From contig NZ_BMKW01000002.1 in assembly GCF_014644535.1 (NCBI RefSeq), positions 62,001-126,000 on the forward strand: a stretch of DNA of 64,000 bases. The letters run 5' to 3'. Below, piece by piece: positions 18,833 to 30,162 of the stretch (position 1 is the stretch's first letter; the number at the start of each line of letters is the position of its first letter). The translations under genes and the position numbers were made by a program. The notes beneath the pieces are model-generated. The model had not been told where the DNA came from, searched no databases, and was given only the letters and a program-made list of their open reading frames with translations. This DNA comes from Neoroseomonas lacus (GTDB lineage: Bacteria; Pseudomonadota; Alphaproteobacteria; Acetobacterales; Acetobacteraceae).

Positions 18833-19045
18833 ATGTCCGAGACAATAGCCATCACGGTGAATGGGGAGAGGCGCGAGGTCGCCGCCGGCGAAAGCCTGGC
18901 CGCCCTGCTGCGCGCCATCGGCCTCGACACCCGCAAGGTCGCGGTCGAGCGCAACGAGGAAATCGTGCCCCGCTCGACCTATCCCGAGGTGACGCTCGCC
19001 GCCGGCGACCAACTCGAAATCGTGCATTTCATCGGCGGAGGCTGA
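18833..19045 (+). CDS. thiS: Sulfur carrier protein ThiS
   Basis: 70 residues. Ubiquitin-like sulfur carrier for thiazole synthesis: TITVNGE-type start ([20 protein letters not shown]), [15 protein letters not shown] and the C-terminal FIGGG whose glycine end becomes the thiocarboxylate. The start at 18833 gives the normal family length. Followed by thiG after 5 bp. I looked for a TPP riboswitch upstream and saw none. Confidence 0.93.
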   Translation: MSETIAITVNGERREVAAGESLAALLRAIGLDTRKVAVERNEEIVPRSTYPEVTLAAGDQLEIVHFIGGG

Positions 19046-19050
19046 AGGCC

Positions 19051-19848
19051 ATGGACGGAACCCCCGCAATGACCGGCGACGATACCTGGGAAGTAGCCGG
19101 GCGCCGCTTCCGCTCGCGCCTGATCGTCGGCACCGGGCGCTACAAGTCGCTCGAGGAAACCGGCGCGGCCATCGCCGCCTCCGGCGCCGAGATCGTCACC
19201 GTCGCGGTGCGGCGTGTAAACCTGTCCGACCCGGGCGCGCCGATGCTGCAGGATTTCGTCTCGCCCAAGGACTACACTTATCTGCCCAACACCGCCGGCT
19301 GCCACACCGCCAGCGAAGCCGTGCGCACCCTGCGCCTGGCCCGCGAGGCCGGCGGCTGGAACCTCGTGAAACTCGAGGTCCTCGGCCCGCCACCGTATCT
19401 CTACCCCGACATGGCCGGCACCTTCGAAGCCGCCGAAGCCCTGATCAAGGACGGCTTCGAGGTCATGGTCTATTGCGCCGACGACCCCGTCGCGGCCAAG
19501 CGACTGGAAGACATGGGCTGCGTCGCCATCATGCCGCTCGGCGCGCCGATCGGCTCAGGGCTCGGGCTGACCAACCCCTTCATGATCCGATCCATCAAGC
19601 AGAACGCGAAGGTGCCGGTGCTGGTGGATGCCGGGATCGGCACGGCATCGGACGCCGCCAAGGCGATGGAACTCGGCTGCGACGCGGTACTGCTGAATTC
19701 CGCCATCGCCCACGCGAAGGACCCGGTACGCATGGCCATCGCCATGAAGGCCGCCGTCGAGGCCGGGCGCGGGGCGTTTCTCGCGGGGCGGATGCCGTGG
19801 AACTACAATGCGGATGCGTCGAGCCCGATGACGGGGCTTATTCGCTGA
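19051..19848 (+). CDS. thiG: Thiazole synthase ThiG
   Basis: 265 residues. Builds the thiazole phosphate of thiamine from DXP, dehydroglycine and ThiS thiocarboxylate. Motifs: [26 protein letters not shown], the Schiff-base lysine in [23 protein letters not shown] and [20 protein letters not shown]. Starts 5 bp after thiS. No thiO, thiE or thiF lies nearby; a terminator-like repeat (B1) follows at once. Confidence 0.96.
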   Translation: MDGTPAMTGDDTWEVAGRRFRSRLIVGTGRYKSLEETGAAIAASGAEIVTVAVRRVNLSDPGAPMLQDFVSPKDYTYLPNTAGCHTASEAVRTLRLAREAGGWNLVKLEVLGPPPYLYPDMAGTFEAAEALIKDGFEVMVYCADDPVAAKRLEDMGCVAIMPLGAPIGSGLGLTNPFMIRSIKQNAKVPVLVDAGIGTASDAAKAMELGCDAVLLNSAIAHAKDPVRMAIAMKAAVEAGRGAFLAGRMPWNYNADASSPMTGLIR

Positions 19849-19851
19849 AGC

Positions 19852-19902
19852 AAAGGTCGGGGGAGAGAACTCCCCCGAACCCCCTCCTTTTTTTGGCTGT
19901 TG
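19852..19902 (+). terminator. Terminator-like repeat family B, copy B1
   Basis: Hairpin CGGGGGAG-AGAA-CTCCCCCG followed by AACCCCCTCC and a run of seven T, directly after the thiG stop. The same block recurs twice at 46799-46935. The T run begins about 10 nt after the stem, so it is not a textbook intrinsic terminator, but position and orientation fit a 3' end for thiSG. Confidence 0.55.
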
Positions 19903-19934
19903 GGCGGGCGGCGCCGCGCGACGGGCGCTCGCCA

Positions 19935-20801
19935 TCACCAGTGTAGGGATCGCAGTTTTTCCGGATTGCGGACGACATAGACGGCCCGAATCAGACCCGC
20001 CTCGATCTCCAGGGCCGTCGTCTGCACGGAGCCATCCTCGAAGCGGGTCACATAGCCCGGCAAGCCATTGATCCACGCCGGCGAATGATCCCGGCCCATC
20101 CGCGCCTTGCGCGCCAGCCCGGCAAAGAACCGCGCCACCCGATCCCGGCCGACCACCGGGTTGATCGCCGCCGTCACGACCCCCCCACCATCCGTGCGCA
20201 GCACCGCATCCTCGGCCAGCAGCCGTCCGAAGGCGGCCGCGTCGCCCGTATCCATGGCCGCGCGGAAGGCCCCGGCGATGCGCTGCCCCTCCTCCGGCGT
20301 CACCGGGAATCGCGGCCGGGCCTCCTGAACATGCGTCCGCGCCCGGGCCGCCAATTGCCGCACCGCCGCCGGGCTGCGCCCCAAGGTCGCCGCCACATCC
20401 TCGAAGTCCGAGCCGAATACGTCATGCAGCAGGAAGGCAGCCCGTTCCAAAGGCGACAACCTCTCCAGGGCCAGCATCAGCGCGACCGACACCTCCTCGG
20501 CCGCCGCACGCCCGGCCAGCGGGTCGGTCTCGACCACCGGCTCAGGCAGCCAGGGGCCGATATAGGTCTCGCGCCGGCGCCGCGCCGATTTCAACTCATC
20601 GAGGCACAGCCGCGCGACAATCCGCAGCAGATACCCTTCGGCATCCTCGACGGCGCCACGATCCACCCCTTCCCAACGCAGCCAGGCGGACTGGACGACA
20701 TCCTCGGCATCGGCGACCGAGCCGAGGAAACGGTACGCCAGCGCCCGCAGCCGGGGACGCAGGGCGACAAAGGCCTCCGCCCCGGCCGCGGCGCCCGACA
20801 T
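19935..20801 (-). CDS. ECF41-type RNA polymerase sigma factor with C-terminal SnoaL-like domain
   Basis: 288 residues. Sigma region 2 (FVALRPRLRALAYRFLGSVA, DAEDVVQSAWLRW) and region 4 (LSPLERAAFLLHDVFGSDFE, DVAATLGRSPAAVRQLAARA) are followed by a SnoaL/NTF2-like domain (about 175-288) containing NPVVGRDRVARFF and WINGLPGYV. The added C-terminal domain, which modulates activity in this group, and the adjacent CMD-family gene are the hallmarks of ECF41. Its ATG shares one base with the stop of that upstream gene (TGATG), so the two are coupled and transcribed from the promoter at 21285-21311. No anti-sigma factor is seen, as expected for ECF41. Confidence 0.9.
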   Translation of the reverse strand: MSGAAAGAEAFVALRPRLRALAYRFLGSVADAEDVVQSAWLRWEGVDRGAVEDAEGYLLRIVARLCLDELKSARRRRETYIGPWLPEPVVETDPLAGRAAAEEVSVALMLALERLSPLERAAFLLHDVFGSDFEDVAATLGRSPAAVRQLAARARTHVQEARPRFPVTPEEGQRIAGAFRAAMDTGDAAAFGRLLAEDAVLRTDGGGVVTAAINPVVGRDRVARFFAGLARKARMGRDHSPAWINGLPGYVTRFEDGSVQTTALEIEAGLIRAVYVVRNPEKLRSLHW

Positions 20802-21250
20802 CAGGTCGCCGCCCGCGCCGGCTCGGCCCGGAAGCCAACGGCGAAGCGGTTCCAGCCATTGATCGTCACGATCGCCAGAGTCAGGGCCACCTGTTCCTCC
20901 GGGCTGAATTCGGCAGCCATCGCCGCATAGGCCGAATCGGGCGCGCCGGTGGCCGCCAACAGCGTCAGCGATTCAGTCCAGCTCAACGCGGCACGCTCAC
21001 GCGGCGTATAGCAGGTCGCCTCCTCCCAGGCAGCGAGCATGGTCAGACGTTCCTCCGTCTCGCCGGCGGCACGCGCCTCGCGCGTGTGCATGTCGAGGCA
21101 GAAGGCGCAGCGGTTGATCTGGGAAGCGCGGGTCTTCACTAGTTCCAGCAGGGGCGGCTCCAGCCCCTGGCTGCGGCTGGCCTTCTCCAGTGCCATCATC
21201 GCCTGGATCACCTTGGGCGCGGCGGCGGCGTGGTTCAGTCGGGTAGTCAT
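20801..21250 (-). CDS. Carboxymuconolactone decarboxylase (AhpD-like) partner of ECF41 sigma
   Basis: 149 residues of the CMD/AhpD family: LVKTRASQINRCAFCLDMHT with the redox CxxC and downstream His, then CYTPRERAALSWTESLTLLA. Family members are alkylhydroperoxidase-like or ring-opening decarboxylases. These 'COE' genes are the usual neighbours and targets of ECF41 sigma factors. The start at 21250 has AGGAG 8 nt upstream. First gene of a two-gene operon. Confidence 0.88.
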   Translation of the reverse strand: MTTRLNHAAAAPKVIQAMMALEKASRSQGLEPPLLELVKTRASQINRCAFCLDMHTREARAAGETEERLTMLAAWEEATCYTPRERAALSWTESLTLLAATGAPDSAYAAMAAEFSPEEQVALTLAIVTINGWNRFAVGFRAEPARAAT

Positions 21251-21284
21251 GCGGTGCTCTCCTGCATCCGGGGTTCGGAAGCAG

Positions 21285-21311
21285 GACGAGGCAGCCAAGG
21301 CCGTTGTGACA
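21285..21311 (-). promoter_or_regulatory. ECF41-type promoter
   Basis: Read on the minus strand: TGTCACA (21305-21311), 16 nt, CGTC (21285-21288). This equals the ECF41 consensus I recall (TGTCACA-N16-CGTC). It lies 34 nt before the CMD start codon, leaving a short leader with the AGGAG site, so the sigma factor probably drives its own operon. Confidence 0.75.
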
Positions 21312-21448
21312 TGGCGCCGCAACTGGACCATGTTCAGCTCACTCTGAACCGGCACCGGCCCGCATCCTCACTCGGCCGCCCATCCAGGATGCCATCGTCG
21401 GGTCGCCGGGAGGGGATGCGCGCCGGTGCCGTCTGATCAGAATTTGCC

Positions 21449-22120
21449 TTATTCCTCGGCGGCGGCACGCAGGCCGCGGATCTCCTCGGCAATGCGCTCG
21501 GTCGGCAGGTCGGCCACCCAACGCGCCGGCACCTCCAGCGCTGCCGCCAGACGGGCCTTGTACTCGGCCTTCGGGATCTCGACGGCGCCGAAGCGCGCCA
21601 AATGCGTCGTCAGGAACTGCGTGTCGCACAGCACGTAGCCACACAGCCGCAACCGGGCGACCAGATGCACCAGTGCCACTTTCGAGGCATCGGTGACGCG
21701 GGAGAACATACTTTCCCCGAAGAACGCCCCGCCCAGGGCGACGCCGTACAGCCCGCCAACCAGTTCACCATCCGACCAGGTCTCGATCGAATGGGCATAG
21801 CCGCGCCGATGCAGTTCGATGAACAGGCCTTCGATCTCGCCATTGATCCAGGTGTCGGTGCGCCCGGGCGCCGGTTCCGCGCAGCCGCGGATGGCGCCGG
21901 CGAAATCGCGGTCGGCAGTGACGGTGAAGCGGTCGGACAGGGCGGTGCGGCGCAGCCGGCGCGGCAGATGGAAACCGGCATCGATCGGCAATACCCCACG
22001 CAGCGCGGGGTCGAGCCAATACATCCGGTCCGACCCACGGCTCTCGGCCATCGGGAAGACCCCCACGGCATAGGCGCGAATCACCAGATCGGGCGTGACC
22101 TCAAGCGGCCGGCGGCTCAT
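21449..22120 (-). CDS. aat: Leucyl/phenylalanyl-tRNA-protein transferase
   Basis: 223 residues. Adds Leu or Phe to N-terminal Arg/Lys of proteins for ClpS/ClpAP degradation (N-degron pathway). Family motifs: AYAVGVFPMAES, YWLDPALRGVLPIDAGFHLP, THSIETW-type segment (AHSIETWSDGELVGGLYGVA), GAFFGESMFSRVTDASKVAL. I use the ATG at 22120 (MSRRPLEVT); the longer reading overlaps the Lrp gene and is not conserved-looking. Follows the Lrp gene by 31 bp on the same strand. Confidence 0.94.
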   Translation of the reverse strand: MSRRPLEVTPDLVIRAYAVGVFPMAESRGSDRMYWLDPALRGVLPIDAGFHLPRRLRRTALSDRFTVTADRDFAGAIRGCAEPAPGRTDTWINGEIEGLFIELHRRGYAHSIETWSDGELVGGLYGVALGGAFFGESMFSRVTDASKVALVHLVARLRLCGYVLCDTQFLTTHLARFGAVEIPKAEYKARLAAALEVPARWVADLPTERIAEEIRGLRAAAEE

Positions 22121-22151
22121 CGCCGAAGCCTGCACCAGCCCTCTGGCGCCG

Positions 22152-22622
22152 TCACTCTTCGTCGTCGTCGGGCGGCGCCACCGGCAGGATCGCCGTCTCC
22201 TTGGCGGTGAGCAGGGCGAGGACGGTCTCGGTCCGTTCCACTCCGGCGCAGCGGCGGATCTCCTGGCTGACCAGGGCTTCGAGCTCACGCAAGCCGGCGG
22301 CGCGCAACTTCAGCATGTAGGACCAGGGGCCGGTGACCGCGTGGCATTCCAACACCTGCTCCAGCGGCAGAATCGCGTCGCGGAAGGCCTGGTCTCGGGC
22401 ATCCGTGCGCAGGGCGACGAAGACCCAGGCGAGCAACGAGCAGCCGACGGCGGTAGGGTCGAGATCGGCGCGCCAGCCGCGAATGGTGCCACGTTCCTCC
22501 AGCCGCTTGACCCGCTCGGCCGTCGCGGAGACCGACAACCCCGCGATCTTGGCGAGTTCCGCCAGCCCCGCGGCGCCATCATGCTGCAACGCGACCAAGA
22601 TGTTCCGGTCTATACTGTCCAT
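22152..22622 (-). CDS. Lrp/AsnC-family transcriptional regulator
   Basis: 156 residues. N-terminal winged HTH (MDSIDRNILVALQHDGAAGL, then LSVSATAERVKRLEERGTIR) and C-terminal RAM ligand-binding domain (VLECHAVTGPWSYMLKLRA). Lrp proteins bind amino acids and control their metabolism; the decarboxylase gene next door at 22846-23982, transcribed towards it, is a plausible target (inference). It ends in an acidic DDDEE tail. Confidence 0.9.
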   Translation of the reverse strand: MDSIDRNILVALQHDGAAGLAELAKIAGLSVSATAERVKRLEERGTIRGWRADLDPTAVGCSLLAWVFVALRTDARDQAFRDAILPLEQVLECHAVTGPWSYMLKLRAAGLRELEALVSQEIRRCAGVERTETVLALLTAKETAILPVAPPDDDEE

Positions 22623-22720
22623 CGCCGTATGCTATCCGGCGACGCGTCCAAATGGAACGCAGTATCGAGCGTGAAGCCCGGCGACGCCCCCGCGATTTCG
22701 CAGAAATCGAACAAAGGTGC

Positions 22721-22835
22721 AGGAAACTGAGTTTCCTGCCGAAGTGCTCGAGGGGCGGAGCCCCTCGCCCTTCACCAACCGCGTGAACTGAGTTTCCTGC
22801 CAGGGAGCTCGAGGAGCGGCGCCCCTCGATCTTCC
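22721..22835. repeat. Tandem palindromic repeat (family E), two units
   Basis: Two units with a 61-bp period: ACTGAGTTTCCTGCC (22726 and 22787), then a GCTCGAGGNGCGGNGCCCCTC hairpin near 22750 and 22811. The first unit also completes the palindrome GGAAACT-G-AGTTTCC. The G/C hairpin resembles the end hairpin of family A. It sits between the decarboxylase 3' end and the Lrp gene 5' end; no gene is seen here. Confidence 0.6.
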
Positions 22836-22845
22836 GCGGTTGCTC

Positions 22846-23982
22846 CTAGATGTAGTGCTCCGTCAACGGCTTGAACCCATTGAACGCTTGCGACGCATAG
22901 GTAGTGACATAAGCGCCGGTCGACAGCAGCTCCACCCGGTCCCCGCAATCGAGGGCGAGCGGCAGGCGGTAGTTCGACTTCTCGTACAGCGTGTCGGTGC
23001 TGTCGCAGGTCGGCCCGGCGATCGTCACCGGCCCGTCCGCGCCGTCGTCATGGGGCGTGCGGAAGGCGTACTTGATCGCCTCGCCCTCGGTCTCGGCGAG
23101 GCCGCCGAAGCGGCCGATGTCGAGATAGACCCAACGCACCGGGTCGTCCTTCGACTTGCGCGAGACGAGCACAACTTCGCTGGAAACCACGCCGGCATCG
23201 CCCACCATGAATCGGCCCGGCTCGATCACCATCTCGGGCAGGTCATTGCCGAAATGCTGGGTCATCGCACCCATGATGGCCATGCCGAAATCGTCGATCG
23301 CCGGCACCTCGGCGCGGTAGCGCACCGGATACCCGCCGCCGAGATTGACCATGCGCAGCTTGACGCCCGCCTCCTTGAGGTCGGTGAACAGCATGGCGAC
23401 GCGGGCGATGGCGCCTTCATAGGCGGCGGTGCTGGTCTGCTGGCTGCCGACATGGAAGGAGATTCCGTAGGGATCGAGGCCGAGGTCGCGCGCCTGCATC
23501 ATCAGCTCGCGCGCCATCTCCAGCTCGCAACCGAATTTGCGCGACAGCGGCCATTCAGCGCCCTCGTTCTTCACCAGGATGCGGCAATAGACGCGCGCGC
23601 CGGGCGCGTTCTTCGCGATCTTCAGCAGTTCGGGCTCGCTATCGAAGGCAAACATGGTGACGCCGGCCTCATGTGCCGCGCGGATGGCGGAGACCTTCTT
23701 CACCGTGTTGCCGAAGGAGATGTCGCGCGCTTCCGCCCCTGCGGCGAGGCAGGCCTCGATCTCTTCCCACGACGCAGCGTCGAAGGAGGAGCCGAGCCCG
23801 GTCAACCGCGCCAGGATCGGCAAAGCCGGATTGGCCTTCACCGCGTAGTAGACGCGCGCCAGCGGCAGCGCGTCCTTCAGGCGGCGATAATTCTGCTCGA
23901 TCCGGTCGACATCGACGACCAGGCACGGCGTCGCAGGCGCGGATTCGCGCAGGTACTGGGCGATCTTTGGGGTCACCGCCAC
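22846..23982 (-). CDS. Ornithine/diamino-acid decarboxylase, PLP type III fold
   Basis: 378 residues of the eukaryotic-type ornithine decarboxylase/DapA-fold group; makes putrescine (or cadaverine if lysine is used). PLP lysine in RVYYAVKANPALPIL, glycine loop MVNLGGGYPVRY, phosphate-binding EPGRFMVGDAG, and the catalytic Cys in GPTCDSTDTLYE. I chose the GTG at 23982 (VAVTPKIAQYL), with GGAG a few bases upstream; an open reading extends 57 codons further but lies in the structured leader. It probably supplies polyamines; the exact substrate preference (Orn vs Lys) cannot be read from sequence alone. Confidence 0.9.
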   Translation of the reverse strand: MAVTPKIAQYLRESAPATPCLVVDVDRIEQNYRRLKDALPLARVYYAVKANPALPILARLTGLGSSFDAASWEEIEACLAAGAEARDISFGNTVKKVSAIRAAHEAGVTMFAFDSEPELLKIAKNAPGARVYCRILVKNEGAEWPLSRKFGCELEMARELMMQARDLGLDPYGISFHVGSQQTSTAAYEGAIARVAMLFTDLKEAGVKLRMVNLGGGYPVRYRAEVPAIDDFGMAIMGAMTQHFGNDLPEMVIEPGRFMVGDAGVVSSEVVLVSRKSKDDPVRWVYLDIGRFGGLAETEGEAIKYAFRTPHDDGADGPVTIAGPTCDSTDTLYEKSNYRLPLALDCGDRVELLSTGAYVTTYASQAFNGFKPLTEHYI

Positions 23983-24170
23983 ACACTCCAGCTCCGGTGG
24001 GCCGCCTGCTGAGGCGACGGCCCAAGGTTGACGAAACGGTCGAACGAACCAGCGACCAAATTGAGCCGCCCGGCAGATGCCGGACGGGGTTGCCAGAACG
24101 CTTGACGTCGTTGCGTAAACCCTTTGGCCGGGTAGGCCGGGGGCCAGAGGCACGTGCGTACTGCGTCTAG
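23983..24170 (-). ncRNA. Structured leader of the ornithine decarboxylase gene (candidate speF motif)
   Basis: In the transcript direction, three stem-loops precede the GTG. The first (24121-24150) is CCUCUGGCC paired with GGCCAAAGG, with one mismatch. The second is a 9-bp stem CCGUCCGGC-AUCU-GCCGGGCGG (24066-24087) with one G-U pair. The third is GGGCC-[GUC]-GCCU-CAGC-AGGC-GGCCC (23999-24023), ending 16 nt before the start and next to the ribosome site. Alphaproteobacterial ornithine decarboxylase genes are known to carry a conserved leader (speF, Rfam). Identity with it is my inference. Confidence 0.5.
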
Positions 24171-24235
24171 GCGGGCGCTATAGGCCCAGCCGGACCCGCC
24201 GAAAAGTGAAAAATGAGGCCATCCCGAATTTTTTT

Positions 24236-24562
24236 CTCAATCCCGGCACAAAGCCCGGAAAGGGGCCAGGGGAGTGATGCGGGGCCGGGAGTTTCGCCCC
24301 GTAACAAAGCCGAATCGCAGGAAGCTTGCCGGTCGGTCGGGCCCGGCGCTTTGCCCCACAGCGCGCTCGGCCTTCGGCATCCCGGTGTGATGCTGGGTCG
24401 AGGGACAACGCCGGCCCCTCGGGGCCATCAGACGCGCAAGGGTACAGTGGGGGACGACCGCGGCGACGCGGCGCCTCGCCACGGCACAGGCGCCGAACTC
24501 ACGCATCGATCGGTCGTGAAGCGGTGGTGCGGAGGAGTAAACGCCCCTCCCTCGTCGCGCGG
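24236..24562. other. Intergenic stretch without recognised gene
   Basis: About 330 bp between the decarboxylase leader and the ferritin-like gene. It holds short G/C palindromes (for example GGCCCC-GA-GGGGCC on the minus strand near 24416-24430) and an A/T tract (24230-24240) that may belong to the decarboxylase promoter. No convincing coding frame, tRNA or SRP RNA core was found. Confidence 0.4.
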
Positions 24563-25423
24563 TCAGGCCGCCGCGGCCGCGGCCCCGGCATTCTCGTTCA
24601 CGGCCCGCTGCAGCGCCTGCTGGTAGCGGTCGCGCCGCCAGCACAGCAGGCGCCAAGCCCCCTTCGCGGCGATGTCGGCCATGCGCCCACGCGGCTGCAA
24701 CCCGACCGACTTGAAGATCATGCCCATGCTGCGTTCAATGTGGCGAAACCGATAGAAGCCCATCGCCCGGCCCATATAGCCGGCGATGCAGCGGTCATGG
24801 TCATAGGCCATGCCCTCCGGCTCATTGCCGCAATGAAAGGCGAAGGCAAGCTCGTCGTCCTCGCTCTCGCCGATCCGCCCAAGGGCGACGCGCAGCCGCT
24901 TGGGGAAGGAAAGCTGCTCGCGCGCCAGGTAGCGCCTCATATGGTCGTAGAACAGCTTGAAGTGGCGGTATTCATCCGCCGCGATCAGTTTGCAGACCTG
25001 CTTGAGCGCCGGCTCCTCCGTCGAGTCGGCGAGCGCGGTATAGTAGGAGGAGGTCCCGGTCTCAACCATGCATCGCGCGATCAGCTCCCCCGTGCGGGAC
25101 CCGCGAATCGAGGCATCGGCATCGAGCTGGATCTGATACCCGGCGCGATACCGCGCGAAGGCGGCCTGGAAGTTCCAGCCCGGATCGGCGATCTCGCCCC
25201 AACGGCCCAGCGCGTCGCCATGCTGGGTTTCCTCGACGCCCCAATGTTCCACCGCGGCCTTGAAGTCAGGATCGTCGACGAACACGCGGGTCAGGTAGGT
25301 CACGTAGTCGGCCGCGTTGCGCTCGACCATCGCCGCGGCCTTCACCAGCGGGACGACCTGCGGGTCGACCTTCGACGGGTCGAACTGGTCCCAGCCCACC
25401 TCGTCGATATGCCAGTGCTTCAT
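24563..25423 (-). CDS. Ferritin-like diiron-fold protein
   Basis: 286 residues, not assigned to a named enzyme. Metal-ligand-like motifs spaced over four helices: MVERNAADYVTYL, EHWGVEETQHGDALGRW (ExxQH), MVETGTSSYYTALADSTEEP, IAADEYRHFKLFYDHM (ExxH). This is the pattern of ferritin-like/acyl-ACP-desaturase-like diiron proteins. C terminus rich in Arg then Ala. ATG at 25423 (MKHWHIDEVGW) chosen since upstream sequence has no family character. Likely roles are desaturase, hydroxylase or oxidative-stress protein; the sequence alone does not decide. Confidence 0.7.
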   Translation of the reverse strand: MKHWHIDEVGWDQFDPSKVDPQVVPLVKAAAMVERNAADYVTYLTRVFVDDPDFKAAVEHWGVEETQHGDALGRWGEIADPGWNFQAAFARYRAGYQIQLDADASIRGSRTGELIARCMVETGTSSYYTALADSTEEPALKQVCKLIAADEYRHFKLFYDHMRRYLAREQLSFPKRLRVALGRIGESEDDELAFAFHCGNEPEGMAYDHDRCIAGYMGRAMGFYRFRHIERSMGMIFKSVGLQPRGRMADIAAKGAWRLLCWRRDRYQQALQRAVNENAGAAAAAA

Positions 25424-25650
25424 GCAACCTCGCGCGCTGGTGGCCACGGGCGGGCCCGGATGCCCGGTTCAGCATTCTGGTCCAGGCCGTGGCAGTTTCA
25501 AGACAGCCTGTCATAGACGGTTCACGACGCCCGGCAATCTCTACCGCATGCGCCTCACGCCCACTTGCGAAAACTGTCGCGGGGGCATGATGGCGTGCGA
25601 ACAGGGCAATCATGTGACGTGCCGACAGGTGCCGCCCCCGCCGGTGAGGG

Positions 25651-26061
25651 TCAGGCCGCCTCGGCGGCTTCCAGCATGGCCCGGGCAGAGAGCAACCGGT
25701 CCATCGCGGCATCGCGCTTCTCCGGCGTTCCGTCCTGCGCCGCGGCGAGCGCCGCTTCGCATTCGGCGATGCGCGCCTCGGCATCGGCGCGCGACAACTG
25801 CGCCACCGGCGTCGCATCATCGGCCAGGATGGTGACGCGGGTCGGCGTGACCTCGGCGAAGCCGCCGGCGACGAACAGCCGTTCGGTGGTCTGCCCGCCT
25901 TCCTGCACGCTGATCACGCCGCCGCGCAGCGCGACGATCATCGGCGCATGGCCGGGCAGCACGCCCATCTCGCCCTCGGCGGCCGGCAACGAGGCCATCT
26001 CCACCGGACGCGAGAGCAGCAGCTTCTCGGGGGAGACGAATTCCAGCTGGAAAGTGGCCAT
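25651..26061 (-). CDS. atpC: ATP synthase F1 epsilon subunit
   Basis: 136 residues. N-terminal beta-sandwich FQLEFVSPEKLLLSRPVEMA, GEMGVLPGHAPMIVALRGG, then the C-terminal helical pair (ADAEARIAECEAALAAAQDG). Regulates and couples the rotor. Last gene of atpHAGDC but separated from atpD by 209 bp of palindromic sequence, unlike the tight spacing elsewhere in the operon. Confidence 0.95.
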   Translation of the reverse strand: MATFQLEFVSPEKLLLSRPVEMASLPAAEGEMGVLPGHAPMIVALRGGVISVQEGGQTTERLFVAGGFAEVTPTRVTILADDATPVAQLSRADAEARIAECEAALAAAQDGTPEKRDAAMDRLLSARAMLEAAEAA

Positions 26062-26145
26062 CACGAACGCTCCCGAACCTGCATCAAAACACCGGCGCCA
26101 GGCGCCACATCCAACAACGCACCAACGGTGCGCCACCTTTGGACG

Positions 26146-26256
26146 TTCCGGCCGCACAGCGGCCGGCGCCACCCACAAAACTCAACCCCCAGGCGCGCCA
26201 GCGGTGCGGCGAAGCCAAGGCGGCCGGATGGCCGCCCCCCGGCGCCTGAGGGTCGA
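26146..26256 (-). repeat. Palindromic spacer between atpD and atpC (repeat family D, copy 2)
   Basis: Two perfect hairpins: CCGGCCGC-ACA-GCGGCCGG (26149-26167) and GGCGGCC-GGAT-GGCCGCC (26219-26236). The second, with flanking GGCGAAGCCAA and CTGAGG, matches the element at 6711-6762, where the stem reads GCCGGCC/GGCCGGC: a base pair changed on both sides. It separates atpD from atpC. Confidence 0.6.
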
Positions 26257-26270
26257 ACGAAGCCCGCTGC

Positions 26271-28602
<2,332 letters not shown>

Positions 28603-28627
28603 CTATGGCTCTCCGCGCCCTGTCCGC

Positions 28628-30160
<1,533 letters not shown>

Positions 30161-30162
30161 GG

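Noticed and set aside
24236-24562. SRP/4.5S or 6S RNA gene in the long gap
   Set aside because: A GCCCGGAAAGG stretch near 24250 recalls the SRP core, but the rest of the conserved loop and a closing stem are missing.
25549-25640. Cys-containing short plus-strand frame (MRLTPTCENCRGG, then MMACEQGNHVTC)
   Set aside because: The CxxC pattern caught the eye, but the frame continues antisense into atpC, has no ribosome site and has unbiased third positions.
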